Assembly (NCBI GenBank): GCA_034766995.1 | Contig: CM068314.1 | Location: forward strand, 11,395,701-11,459,700 | Source: Acanthacorydalis orientalis | Taxonomy: Eukaryota > Arthropoda > Insecta > Megaloptera > Corydalidae | Reading direction: 5' to 3' | Length of the DNA: 64,000 nucleotides | In this document: positions 21,808-34,052 of the stretch, piece after piece | Layout: each line of letters starts with the position of its first letter | Numbering within the stretch: position 1 is the stretch's first letter | Translations under genes and position numbers: made by a program | Notes under the pieces: model-generated | Databases searched by the model: none | The model's input: only the letters and a program-made list of their open reading frames with translations | Told to the model about the DNA's origin: nothing

Positions 21808-24287
21808 TATATTCAATGAGTCCACAAGTAAAATATAAAAAATCCGATTTTGGTCGAAAACATATTTTTCTAAACAACAGTTATTCAATCTTCTGGTACA
21901 CTTTTTTAGCTACAAAGCTACATAGCTACAAAGATATCTTTAAACATCTTTTTAACTTGTATGGAAAGAGTTTAAGAATCTCCTATGGCTAATATTTTTT
22001 AGATATTTATTGAAAAAAAAACAAAATGGAGGCTGAAGATTTCCTTAAATCTTGCTTTATCTTAGAAAGTCATATTTAAACATTGATAATAACCATAGAA
22101 ACCATAAAATTGAGTTAGTATATCATATTAAATAACTTTTTGTACATTTTTACCTTAAAATAATTAATTAATTAAAATTTATTTATTTATTTTTAATTTT
22201 ATTCGGCTCTTATAACAATGCAAATATTATATATGTGTTATTAACAATAATTCTTTTAAAAATTCGGTTATAACCAAAAATACATTATGAAAATATATTA
22301 AAAACACTATTATTAACAAAAATGATTTTATTTAAAGATTTAAATTGTCGTATGTAAAAATTCTAAATGGTAAAATTATATTTTATAATTATATTTCAAA
22401 AAGATATTTCACTATAAATAAAATGAACAATATATTAAATAAATAATGTAAAAAAAGTCTAGTCTATCGATATAATTTCAGTTAAAAATGACAATCGGTC
22501 TATACACTTCCTAACATTGTTTAAATTAAAAGGTTAATAGTCTAAATTTTATAATTTACTAGTATGGTTTCAAATCCTACTGCAGCTATGGATCGATGCC
22601 AAAAACAATGAAATTCAGATTCTAAAAATATATATTTTTAATACAAAATGACTTTCGAGAAAAAGTCGTGTATAATAAAATGTCATTCTTGTTTTTTTTT
22701 CCACTCCTTAGCAACAACTACATTGTGTCCGAGATTAAGAGTATTATTGAAATGCGTTTAGATATAAGTTCCTATTCGATTGTTGGATGTACACTTTTCG
22801 TGGTTCAAAAAGTACAAGTTATTTTATCAATGAAAAATTTCGTTGAAACTAACAATTTTCACCATGAAGAACTGGGCAGAATATCAATCAATCAAACGAA
22901 TAGTGATTTATATTATTATTAAATCTAACACAGTAGAGTTAGATGGCTACTTTTTCTAGATACATTTATAGAAAGTGTTTTTTTTAACTTATAAACATTT
23001 TTGAGAAATTTTGTTTAGCTAACATGATTGGAAAAATGATATTTTATCTTAAAATAATAATTAGTCAGAATAAGTGTTTAAATTTTTAAAAATAGCGAAT
23101 TCTTGTATACTTGTCACATAGAAAATAATGTAAAAGGTGTTTTATAAACCCACATTTTTTTTATAAAATCTAAAGACATAATTAAAGCTCGCTGTTTATA
23201 AAAAAAAATAGAATTATTATATAAAAATATACAAAGCTGAACACAATCCATTTGTCACTGACGCTTAATAATTCAACAACAACATATTTTCATGCAAGCA
23301 GAGTTAGATATTGGTATTTAGGCGCCGTTTTCCAATACAAATTCCTATATACAACATTTTCAACACGTTTGACTAGTCGATCTTTTCGTTACGTATGTTA
23401 ATGCAATAATTACTTAACGAAAGCATGCATTGTATAGAAAAGATGCCAACTCTCCTGTCTATAACGTCTTTCAGTTGGCAAAACAATTGTTTTTCTCGTC
23501 AATTTAATTTATCTAAAACTGGGTTGCCTATTTATATAATCATCTAGCAGGAAAAGATGTCTGAAACACGGAACTGTCAATTTAACGAACATATGAAAAT
23601 ACTGAAGATTGATACGTTACGAAGATGATAGTTTTTAGTTTTTATTAGACTCACTTTATTCTTTACGAACATTTCATTATCTTTGTATTAGTTTAGACAA
23701 AAACACTTGGTTTAGCTTTTATTTTTAGAATATTTCAACGCCTTTCATATATTTTTGTTCATAGCTTTAGATTTGAATATATTAACACGATTTGTGTCAA
23801 CAATTTAAACCGTGTACATGAAAAAAGGTCTATTAAGAGTTTAGTTTGGTAATAGATATACATTTTTACGACCTGTAAACCAAGAGTTATCGGTATAAGT
23901 GTTTAAAAGTTTAAACATAAACTCAAAATATTTTTTTGATAATTGTAAAGCTTAGAGTTTGCAATTTCGATGATTTTTTTTACAAAAAAACAGCTCATTA
24001 ACTTCTGAATAACCTTGCATAAGTTATGATAAGTGTAAAATTCTTTTGACCGTTTGAAGACATGGATAGTCTTTTTTCTAGTTTATAAATATTTCATTGT
24101 AGACTTTACTTACTTGTTGATAAAAAATGGTAAGAATTAGAATAATGAGTAATTTTTTATTCAGAGCATTTAATGAACACTTTTCAGAAAGCATGAGGTA
24201 TATAAAAAAATTTGTATTCCAGCTCATAATTCATAAATAGTTTGAGATATTGGGATGAAACAAAAAAATAAAGCTTACAATAAAATA

Positions 24288-24490
24288 TATAGTGATTCAA
24301 CTTCCAGACGAAAGTATTAAAAAAACACAAAAATTAAAAAAAGCATATTATTTTTTATTTAATATTTTAGTTTAATTGTATTTTAATATTGAACTAAAAT
24401 ACTAAATAAAAAATAACATGATTTTTCTTAATCCTTGCACCCCATTTTAATACTTCCATGAGGAAGCTTAAATTGAATCACTATATTTCA
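24288..24490. repeat. Large palindrome, ~90-bp arms
   Basis: The left arm from 'atagtgattcaacttcc' to 'tttatttaatattttagttt' and the right arm from 'aactaaaatactaaataaaa' to 'gaatcactata' are inverted copies. The two central stretches ('taattgtattttaatattg') meet almost without a loop. The ends TATAGTGATTCAA are exact. It is a fold-back element with no coding potential. Confidence 0.75.
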
Positions 24491-25080
24491 ATCCGTGTAT
24501 TTTTTAACTTAATCAGCACCAATGCTGAAATATTTTTGCCAATGTAAGACAAGTTTTTTTTATTTTATCAATAAAGAAATCTGGTGTTTGTTCCTTCAAT
24601 CACATTCTTCAAAATAGTAAACCAATTAAAACTTCTAAGATTAAAATACATTTGATATCTATACAGATAAGTTTTAAATCGTAAATCAAATAAGAAGCAA
24701 TATTTTATAACCTGACATTTATTACTCCTCGAGGAGTCATTAAGTCTATTCCAGGACAAAATAACAGGTAGCTGTGACAAATATTCGTATTTTAAAACCG
24801 ATTAAGAAGTAGACACAGCTAATTTCATCTCTATCACGAACCTTGTCATATATTTAATCACCTGAATGTATCACACGTTTAAATATAGGCCTGTTGACGC
24901 AGATATGTGAATATATTAAGATGTTTTTCGGTAATTGAGATAATTTTAGAAATTTATTCATTATTTGGAAGAATAATGACCATTGATAATATCATTATTA
25001 TTTTTACTCTTCCTAGGTAATATATATTTAATTTATTAATTTCTTTTTTTCGAAGAAGATTTATAAATATATTGTTAACC

Positions 25081-25381
25081 ATATATATAAACTTTTGTAT
25101 AAATTTTGATAATTTCTCGCATAAAACAATTTTATGATTAAATCTCATTTATGTTGAAAAGTATAAAATATTTCAGAATTTGGAAAAAAATTATTTTAAG
25201 CTGGTAGAAAAATATTTGCGGTTTATAACCTTTAAATTTATATACATTTACGCAATTATTTTTAAAGCTTAATAAAATAATTTTTTTCTAAATTCTGAAA
25301 TATTTAAATGAGATTTAATCATAAAATTGTTTTAAGCGAGAAATTATCAAAATTTATACTAAAGTTTATATATATATATAT
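25081..25381. repeat. Inverted repeat around a mariner end
   Basis: The left arm 25081-25190 and right arm 25283-25381 are nearly identical in opposite orientation ('gattaaatctcattta', 'cataaaacaattttatga', 'aattttgataatttctcgc'), about 100 bp each. The roughly 95-bp loop contains a family A mariner terminal fragment (25195-25250). Confidence 0.8.
25195..25250 (-). mobile_element. Mariner family A terminal fragment
   Basis: 'gctggtagaaaaatatttgc' then 'ggtttataacctttaaatt' matches the 3' end of the deleted mariners at 14721 and 32842. It lies in the loop of the hairpin 25081-25381. Confidence 0.65.
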
Positions 25382-25674
25382 CTTTCATTGTAATAAATAA
25401 ATGATTTTATATTGACTATAAGAGGTATTGACTATAAAAATATTTGAATTGAATATCGACACGAATTTTAATGAATTTCATAAAAAACATAAAGGATGTG
25501 CTATTAAAAATGTACTTCAAAGTTCTTTGTTTCTTGCACACATTTCCACGAGTGTATTCGAGAAGTTTTAATATTAAAACGATAGTCAGTTCTCCCTACT
25601 TAATTCTGATACAGTGTAATATAATGCATTCGTATGAAAACGCAAGCGCAAAACTTTTAACAGTTTTGTGAAAT

Positions 25675-25855
25675 CGCCCACATTTTGGCAAATATCGCAT
25701 ATTGAATGTTGTCCAAGGAGTCTCTGAAAATAGACGTCGCAGGGTGGCCCGTTGCCTGTTTCATGCTCTCAAGTTTTAATGTTTGCTCACATCGTGCTGT
25801 GACTCACACACACTGCCACACTGACGGTAATGACTGCGATGTGTAAAAATAAAAT
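25675..25855. other. GC-richer island, unexplained
   Basis: About 180 bp with CpGs ('agacgtcgcagggtggcccg', 'cacatcgtgctgtgactca') stand out from the AT-rich intron. I found no open frame, repeat copy or RNA fold. It is a candidate muscle enhancer or old insertion. Confidence 0.25.
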
Positions 25856-26681
25856 CAACTATTACATTTTTACCGTGCATACATAACATTCGGATTATCG
25901 TTTTCTTTAACAACTGCCCACCTCTAATAATATTTTTCTAGTTTCGTATCAAGTGAGAAATGTAGATATATATTAAGTGGAAAATCAACTCTAATGTAAT
26001 TTATTTGACATTTATGTATCGTTACTTTTCGTTTCAAAAGAAGATACATTTTTAATTTAAAAATGAAATAAAATACTATTTATCATTTTCGTGTTAAATT
26101 TTCGATTTTTTTATTTTCCATAAAACTATTTCTCGGTACTATAAAGACATTAAATAAAGATTCAAACTCTCAATCATACTAACAAATAAATCAAACATAC
26201 ATATGTGTATTTGATTCTTATAGAGTTTTATTCGTGTCTTGTACTAAAATATAAAATGCATAAAATATGATTTTCAACAAAACTCAATAGATGAAACATA
26301 TTTATAGAAGACATTCGTTGCACGGCATGAATCATTTGAAATATAGGTCGACAGATGATAGAATAAGATAAAATAATCGGATATAGTCTTGTTCGACGAG
26401 TTAATTATTTCAGCCAATAATAAAACAAATTTGATTCTATAAATAATAATGTGATTAATTAGAAATCGTCCATGAAAAGAATGACTGAGGGTTTTCATAA
26501 CGCGATTGATGTAGGAGTGAAAATCATTGTGAAATTATCTCATTTGGCAAATATGTTTGGCGTAGGTTTTTTTGTTCGATATTGTAATGGTTCTTTTTTA
26601 AATTACACATAAATGGATTTTTTCGAATGAACGCATTTCAAAAATAGATTAAAGGTAAATGAATAGAGATAAAAGATATAG

Positions 26682-27148
26682 TACGAGGTTGATTCGAGAA
26701 GTTCATGGACTAACATATACGTGGCGGTAATATTTTATATATTTGTAGCGCATTACAAAGAGAAAAAAAATATTTTTCTTCAGGATAATCCACGTCCTCA
26801 TACAAGTGTTGTATCCATGGCAAAACGACTTGCGACGAAGTACGACTTGCTACCCCATCCAGCCTTTTTTCAGATTTGGTTCTCTCAGATATCCATCTGT
26901 ACCCAAAACTTAAAAAAATCTTCAGTGGCAGGTGATTTTCATCAGATAAAGAACTGAGAGCAACAGTGAATCTTTATTTTGAGGATAACCAATAAAAGGG
27001 TTTCCGGGACAGGATAAAAGCACTTGAGCATCGTTAGATGAAGTGCATTGAAGTTTAGGAAGACCACATTGAAAAATAAAATTAATTTAAAATCACAAGG
27101 TATATTCTTTCATAGATAGGCAGCGAACTTTTCAAATCACCCTCGTAT
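26682..27148 (+). mobile_element. Mariner family D, internally deleted copy
   Basis: Terminal repeats TACGAGGTTGATTCGAGAAG and the complement TACGAGGGTGATTTGAAAAG bound a 467-bp element with TA at both edges. It holds the C-terminal third of a mariner transposase (26721-26957), so it is the opposite kind of deletion from family A. A second, shorter copy lies at 58744-59015. Confidence 0.8.
26721..26957 (+). pseudogene. Mariner transposase C-terminal remnant
   Basis: It contains F-L-Q-D-N-P-R-P-H-T-S, the mariner motif carrying the second catalytic aspartate, then V-S-M-A-K and L-L-P-H-P as in mariner transposases, and a degraded N-L-K-K segment. The third catalytic aspartate region is altered (A-F-F-Q-I-W-F in place of the usual Y-S-P-D-L). 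With the N-terminal two thirds missing it cannot be functional. Confidence 0.75.
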
Positions 27149-29489
27149 TTGATGTTTATTGTTTTAACGAGCTTTTCTTACAAATGGCGTAGAACGGAAT
27201 GCTTTTAAGATAAGTCAGTTCAATAAGTCATATATACAGATTGATTTTGTGGAAATAGTTTTATTCTTTATTATTTAATTACAACTCAGGGTAATATGCA
27301 ATGGGTAACTATTTTATTAAATTAATTGAGAGGAAGGATCGAGAAATGATTCGGCTCGAGCACTTCATACCAAATAGTATTTTTTTTTTGTTTTAATATC
27401 ATTTTCGTTATTGTATTTTTTCCTATTTACCTGTTGTTTATGATTATTCTGTGCGAATTCTAGAGATTGCGAACGAGTTCGTTGCTTTTACTTTAGCGAA
27501 TTTCGTTACAATTCTACCAATTATAGTGTTCAATCTTTCGAATAATAATAGTATTTTCTGTAAAATTGTTCATGAAAAATCAACTTGCTATTCATAAACT
27601 GAAAATTTTAATTTCACAAAATTTAGATGTACACTTTTCTGCGGTTTTATATTAACAAATTTTTGTATTAATTTTTACTCAGTATTTTATCATTATTCTT
27701 CGTATTTAATGTTTAATAAAATCAATTTCAAAATCTACACTGAACAGAAAACCATTTTCTTCTAGAAAAGATTTCATGTATTTATAAGTTATTAATATAT
27801 TTTTTTAAATAAACGTAATGACAGAACTTTTATTATCTACAGTTAGCTTATTTTTTTGAAAAAAGCTTGTAATGCACGATGAATCAAGTGTATGCAAGAA
27901 TTTGTCATGAAGTTTCATGATTCATGTAGCAAACAGAATGATCAGTACAAGCGAAAAAGTATTTATAATTTTGATATTTGATATACTATTCGTGTTAGTG
28001 AAGATTGGGGGTGTAATCTTTTAATAATTTGTCTAATTTCATCTAAATGGTTCAACAGTAACGTCAGCAAAAACTTTTATAACAAAAATAACATTCTGAA
28101 TTTTGATTAACCTTCATTAATTCTTTGAAATTGAATCTTCATTTTTTAATTATTACAATACCTAAATATCTTTACTTGTTAAATGATATATAGATTCGCT
28201 GAATCATATGTAAAAATAACAAAAAATTGAGTAATTTATATCAAGTTAAGAAAATCAGATGGGTTTTCAAACCTTTTTAACTTTGACCCAATAAGAGTTA
28301 AATTCAAATTATTTCAATATTGTATTAAATATGGTAGGTTTTTGAATCAAGGAGAAGAAATATATTTTTATTCATTTATATCTTGTTATTCAAAGACGGT
28401 CGTAATAGGAAATTTTTCAATTGTGTTGACAATAAAAATAATCACCCTCTATTTTTAACAATATTTCACACACAAACGACTATTATAAAACGGTTATGTA
28501 ACATTTTAAATCAAACATATGAATAAATATGCGTGTAATATGAAACGAAATAAGCAATGCGTTGCTGTGAATAATTAAAACTATGTTTCAAATGTTATTT
28601 TCGGATTATAAGTACACTCATGTTATCATTATTTTGAACTACAGCTGATGCATAATCTAAGAAGCATGCGTTCAAAAGAATGCACACTGTATTAATCATC
28701 CGAAACTAAGTAAATGGAATTCAGAACTTTGTTTCTTGGCAAGATAAGATACACTTTATAAAATGTTAAATAAAAATAATAATGTAAACTTATGTATACG
28801 AGTATATTCGACTGATATTTTAAATTTATTTTTTTCTATTCTATTTTATATAAATTCATATAATTGCAATAATTTGTAATTAACGGTATATTTACATACA
28901 CCGATATTAAGTTTATTTATTCGATTAAAAATATAGTAAATAACAAATTTATCAAAATACATTTTTTAGAATTGTGATTAAATTCATTTCCAAAAATAAT
29001 TTTTATTATAACTTAGCACAGGTTAATGTAATTACCATCTAAATACGTATAAGGAATGATTAATAAACAATTATTGAACATTTTTGATATTAAAAATGGA
29101 TTTTTTTTTGTGCAGAAGTAAAAAAAAAATGACTTGTGAAAATATCATATATTTACATTATAAAAAAAACTACAATTTTATTGAAGCTGTTTTTTTTCTA
29201 AATTGCTCAATTATAGATTCATTTTAAATGACAATTTTAAAACAATGAGTGTGATTTTATATTATTAGAGAATCCATTGAATTTTTTAAACAAAATTATG
29301 TTATTCAAATAAGACTTTTAATTTTTTTTAACTAAAATAATTTATTTCTTATCTAAATTTTTAGATTTTTTTTTGAACTTTTTTTTAATAAACATGGATT
29401 ATAAATGTTTAAACCTTGAAGTAGAGATCTACCAGTGAAATAAATATTTTAAGTTGTTATTTTAACAATACAACAAACCGTTATTATTC

Positions 29490-29850
29490 TCATTGACCAT
29501 ACAAATCACAAAAATTATTCTAATCATAATTTGTTATTATTGTTTATTAATCATTCCTTATATCTGTTTTTCGATGGTGATTCAGTCATTTTCAGAGTGT
29601 TTAAGAGACAGAAAAAAGTGATTTTTAAATCAGATTTTCTGTAAGCAGACTTTTTGTATTTTGTATCAGATTCTTCTGCATTTTAGTGCTCTCAAGTTGA
29701 TGATATAAGCATTAGAATCCGTAAAAGTAACAATTAAAAATAATCAGTGATTGTTTATCAAACATTTGGCTAGAAAAAAATTTGCGGTCTTTGGAATGAG
29801 TGAAAAATTCATCTGTGAAAGTGAATGACAATATACATTTAATGTAAATG
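29490..29850. repeat. Fold-back MITE family B, long copy
   Basis: Left arm 'cattgaccatacaaatcaca'; internal module 'ttcagtcattttcagagtg' then 'gagacagaaaaaag'; centre-right 'taacaattaaaaataatcag'; right arm 'ggaatgagtgaaaaattcat', 'ctgtgaaagtgaatgac'. At about 360 bp it is one of the longest copies, showing that short ones are internal deletions. Confidence 0.65.
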
Positions 29851-31984
29851 GTAACACGAACTTTTTTCGAGTTTCAATCATAAATCCTTACGATACTCTG
29901 GCGAAAAATATATCAAATATTTTAAAACGATTGGTTTGATATCACTTACTTTTATTGATATTTATTATTATAAAAATATCTCACACTGAATAGTTGTTCG
30001 TTGTCAATACTGACGCTTATCGAAATGGTTAATTAATTTAATATACAAATTTTATATAAAAAAATAATTTTAGGTAGAAAAATGTATAAAAAATCTACAA
30101 ATTTTGTTTATATAATAAAAGTAAGATTATAATAATTTTGAGAAATAAATTAAAAAAAATGTTTATATTTAAAACAGATTATTCGTTGTCAGTACACGAA
30201 ATAAGCATGTAGTCATGTTAAGAAAATTATCAAACTCATTGACTCGTATTTTCAAAAATTAATGATTTTACAGTCATTTTATACAGGCCTAACAAATAAT
30301 TAATACTGGATGTTTTCGAAACATCTAATTTATAGTTAAATATAAATACAAATGATGATCTAAATAAACTGATTCAGATATTTAAAAATATATTCAATAC
30401 ATTTGACGTGAACAACATTCATTAAAAATGTCATGTCTAATGGCAGCTCATCAAGGTGTAATAGATTTACAAACAATGACAGCTCATCAAGATATCGTCG
30501 TTTAAATCTCGAAGTACATATAAACTCTTTGATTTTTCTTTAATTTAGTACCGTATATTTATTTTCGTAGTAAAATAAACATACTTATATATTCGAATCT
30601 CTTTAAAATACAGTATATAATAAAACAGAGAAGTAAATACCTATTTTTATTAACACGTGTTTTCTATGTTAATAAATATGTTAATGTATAAATAATAAAA
30701 ACGTTACTATGAAACACAAGCCATGCTTAGAAATAAACATGCAACTTACCATAAACTATTTTTAATACTATAAAGAGATAATAGGAATATGACCCGAGTC
30801 GCAAATGAATTTTCAAATGTATGTAGAAATCATATTTTCAATACAATGTATCTGTTTTATTGCAATATATAATTATAAAAATATTAACATCGAAATAATT
30901 GCAAGAAAGTAATAAATATAATTTTATTAAAAATATCTAGAATAATAATCTATAACATTTGTTTTATAACTGATTGTTATCCATATTTAATTTAAAAATA
31001 ATAGTTGAAAAACAGTTCAATACATCAATCCATTGATAATTATTTCTGGCTGACATCCAAATTGAGGATTTTTAGATAAAATCAATCGGAACGAACTGCC
31101 TCAATTTTACTTATTGTTTATAACTGAATGTTATTTAACACATGTTCAACAACCGAATTCGGTTCGTGTATATTTCAACCTTGTAAATTTATTTACTGTT
31201 CTAATTCCGAAAATAATTACAAGTGCTATTCTAAAATTGATTGTTCTGCCAGATATCTACCAATTATTTACACCAATTTGAATACTTGAATAGCCATAAT
31301 ACCGAATGAAATTTTTCATATCAACAGTTTCGTATTTAATACTTATGATATTTGTTTCTTACACAAAACAAATGTTCAAAATTGACAAAAATGATTTTTG
31401 TTTGTAAAAATAGATAAAAAAATATTGAAAATATAATCTCGAGCATGTTTTGCAAGATTCCCCAAATGAAAATACGTGTGAAAATGCAAAGTAAGCTTTT
31501 AATTTTATATCCATAACCAACAACACTCTACAATAAATACAAATAAATAAAATAATATCATATAATAACATAACTACTAAATAAAATACATATTCAATAT
31601 CAAATTTCAATTACGGATTATGAAAATTGATAAATAAAACAATAAATTTTTATAAAATGTATGAATTTTTCAACAAAATGCAACAAGATATGAAAAAGCT
31701 AGTTAAATATATTGAGCTACTTTTTCTTAAAAATATAATAATAACCGATTGATTTGAAACATACGTTTTGTAATGATTTTTTTTAATATAAAAACAGTAT
31801 TTCGTTTCACGAGAATATTATAAAAATAGCTCAATAAATACAAGGACTCAAAGTCAATAAAATTTATAAAGTAATAGTAACTATGAAGCAATCATTATTT
31901 TTTTATAAAATGATTCTGTGTGATTTTTAAAGTTAGATTATCCCATCACCATCTTGGTTTATATGTAAGATGAACGTCGCTCAC

Positions 31985-32062
31985 CTGGCACCTGTAACGT
32001 TGCACTTGTGCTTACAGTTCCTTGAGAGTTAGTGGCAGTGCAATTGTATGAACCAGCATCCT
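31985..32062 (-). CDS. zormin: Zormin-like exon 20: end of Ig domain 8
   Basis: This 78-nt exon (phase 1 to 1) encodes E-D-A-G-S-Y-N-C-T-A-T-N, the classic F-strand motif of a titin-type (I-set) Ig domain with its cysteine, followed by the G strand and a short linker ending L-Q-V-P-G. It joins exactly to exon 33679-33859 to complete one Ig domain. The acceptor TTTTTGCAG and donor GTGAGC are clear. As the last Ig domain before the 29.7-kb intron, it closes the Ig-rich part of the protein. Confidence 0.9.
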
Positions 32063-33678
32063 CTGCAAAAACGCATATATTTAAACATTTGAAAACATTG
32101 ATAATTATTTAAAAACATAATAGATAAAATTATTACAAGGAACAACCGAAATTTTTTGTACATAAATTCATAATTCTTGAAACATTCGAGATTAAGATTA
32201 ACAAAGCTCAGTAATAATAGTTTAACAGTTCTCTTTGAACAAAGTCAATATGCAATAGGTTTCTTTACACTGTCATAGAAGAAATATTTTTATTTTTCCA
32301 GCCAAACCTTCGCAGTAGAAATATACTATTTCAAAAACTATAATTTCTGCTTTCTTTAATTTTTTATTTCATCCAAATATCTCGAACTATATAAGAATTA
32401 TAGGCTCAAACAGGAAAACTTTCTACTTCTCTTCTTATTCAACTCATAAAAATACATATAAATTGACATTGTTACAATATTGTTGAAATTATAGATTTTT
32501 TACAGAACAATAATTATTTTGTTGTCTTTAGCTTCCATTTAACTTAAATTTTATATAAAATTACTATATTAAAAATATTAAGTAAATAAATGAATACTGA
32601 TATCAGAACTTTCTTTTTCCTGATTGCAATTTCTATTCATTATTATTTTATTAGTAGATTTTGTTTCAAAAAGATTAAAATAGAATTCTGGAATGCACTT
32701 TCTAAATAACATTTATTTTTATTAATTTTTTCTTTTAATAAATATTATTTTATGTAAAATGATAATTAAACAAAAGAATCGATTACTTTTTCAATAAAAA
32801 AAAATATTCAAAATCCGAAAGAAATTTGCATCATAACTGTATTAGGTTGGTAGAAAAATAATTGCGGTTTGTGACCGTCAAACTCATACATTTTTTAATT
32901 TAAGTGGTTTTAAGTGATCTAGAACTGTTGGATGACTAACGCATTCTACAAGCTCTCGAATTCTTGTGCATGGTTCTAGTTCAACTAACGCCTTCAGTTG
33001 GTCGTCATGAACTGAAGAAGGACATCTACGACCTTCTTCATCTTCAAGGTTCTGGTCTCCAGCACGAAATTTTTGGAACCACCATTGCACCGTGCCTTCC
33101 TTAACAGCACACCCACCAAAAAGCATCGTTTAGTTTACGATCAGTTTTTGCATGCTTTACCACCAGTTTTGAACTCATAAAAAACTTATCTTATTTAATT
33201 CTTTTTCATCTTTAATTCAATAGCTCAATTTGGACCAAAATTAATAATAAAACCAAAGTCAATGTTGCCAAAATACAGTCTGAAAAATGCACTTAAAATG
33301 ATATCAACATGAATACGATGAAATGACACTTTCATTAAAAAAAAATTAAGATTATTTTCATACCGACCCAATATTTACTGTTTCTTTATTTCCTTTTTCA
33401 AAAAAATATACATTGAAAAATTACTCATATTTTTTATAAGATTCAAAGAATTAAATATTCATTTTTCTTCTTACTTTTACAATTTTAATTTAGACGGCAA
33501 ACGATTTTTTATAAAAGTAATTGAAACGCCGATTTGAAAATAATATTTTTAATTACATTATTATCTAAAATTCATTATAAATAACAAATTTTAAATAACT
33601 TACTAAATTATTATTTAATAATGTTATAAATAACAGGTAAATAAATAACTTAGTTTTGATAAAAATAAAAATGTTTAC
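32063..33678 (-). other. Intron 19, with mariner
   Basis: This 1.6-kb intron splits Ig domain 8 and contains the mariner at 32842-33373. The part 33374-33678 is also present, inverted, at 16449-16754. I see no further exon. Confidence 0.8.
32842..33373 (-). mobile_element. Mariner family A, best-preserved deleted copy
   Basis: Terminal repeats TTAGGTTGGTAGAAAAATAA (32842) and, degraded, the complement of TTGGGTCGGTATGAAAATAA (33373). The 5' region just inside the right terminal repeat has lost about 30 bp. Transposase remnant 32884-33126 keeps the sequence T-V-Q-W-W-F-Q-K-F-R-A-G-D, then D-E-E-G-R-R, then R-I-R-E-L-V and H-L-K-P-L-K-L-K-N. It ends in the shared deletion, so no catalytic core remains. 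Confidence 0.85.
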
Positions 33679-33859
33679 CTGGAAATGCACGCGGTATTGT
33701 TAAACGACAGACTCCATTGAGATACTGTATTTGATATTCAGGCGAATTAGCCAAAATGCGGCCATTCTTCGACCACAATATATTTGGTGTTGGTTCTGAT
33801 TGTACAATACATATGAAACGCGCTGCTTGCCCACTAACCACTGCAATATCTTTTAGTGG
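33679..33859 (-). CDS. zormin: Zormin-like exon 19: first part of Ig domain 8
   Basis: It encodes P-L-K-D-I-A-V-V-S-G-Q, the B strand with cysteine (A-R-F-I-C), the C-strand tryptophan (N-I-L-W-S-K-N-G-R) and the E strand G-V-C-R-L-T-I-P-R-A-F. With exon 20 it makes a complete I-set Ig domain with both disulphide cysteines. Splice phases are 0 (start) and 1 (end); the donor is CCAG|GTAAAC. The 3' part of this exon has a decayed inverted copy at 16402-16448. Confidence 0.9.
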
Positions 33860-33951
33860 CTGTAATTGAAACATTATCCAATTATATAAATATAAAAATT
33901 GTGCATATAAATATTTATATACACGGTATGAAACACAATATTGATTCTTAC

Positions 33952-34052
33952 TGTAATAAATATTGGTGGTTTCTGTGCTAACTCTTGTTGCTTGTGTGCG
34001 TGTACCATACTTCCCGGTGTACTTGGAGTACTTGGTGTACTGGGACGAATAC
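33952..34052 (-). CDS. zormin: Zormin-like exon 18: S/T/P linker
   Basis: This 101-nt exon (phase 1 to 0) carries a repeated S-T-P-S-T-P-S-T-P-G-S run, then K-Q-Q-E-L-A-Q and K-P-P-I-F-I-T, which is the A strand of Ig domain 8. The acceptor CTATACAG and donor GTAAGA are good. The S-T-P run is a likely phosphorylation-rich flexible hinge (inference). Confidence 0.85.

Larger units (their letters stand above)
2316..31984 (-). other. 29.7-kb intron between Ig exon 20 and exon 21
   Basis: This intron of the zormin-like gene is filled with AT-rich DNA, (AT)n tracts, mariner derivatives, fold-back MITEs and an inverted copy of part of the gene itself; each is listed separately. Between the listed elements, notably 5860-6470, 8370-9195, 10330-11270, 17480-19110, 22000-24280, 27150-29480 and 29860-31980, I see no gene, only AT-rich sequence without a supportable reading frame. 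All short open frames here are low-complexity or transposon remnants. Confidence 0.7.

Noticed and set aside
22668..22922. 84-codon plus-strand frame
   Set aside because: Low-complexity, Ile/Ser-rich, no domain, no splice or promoter context; typical of chance frames in AT-rich DNA.
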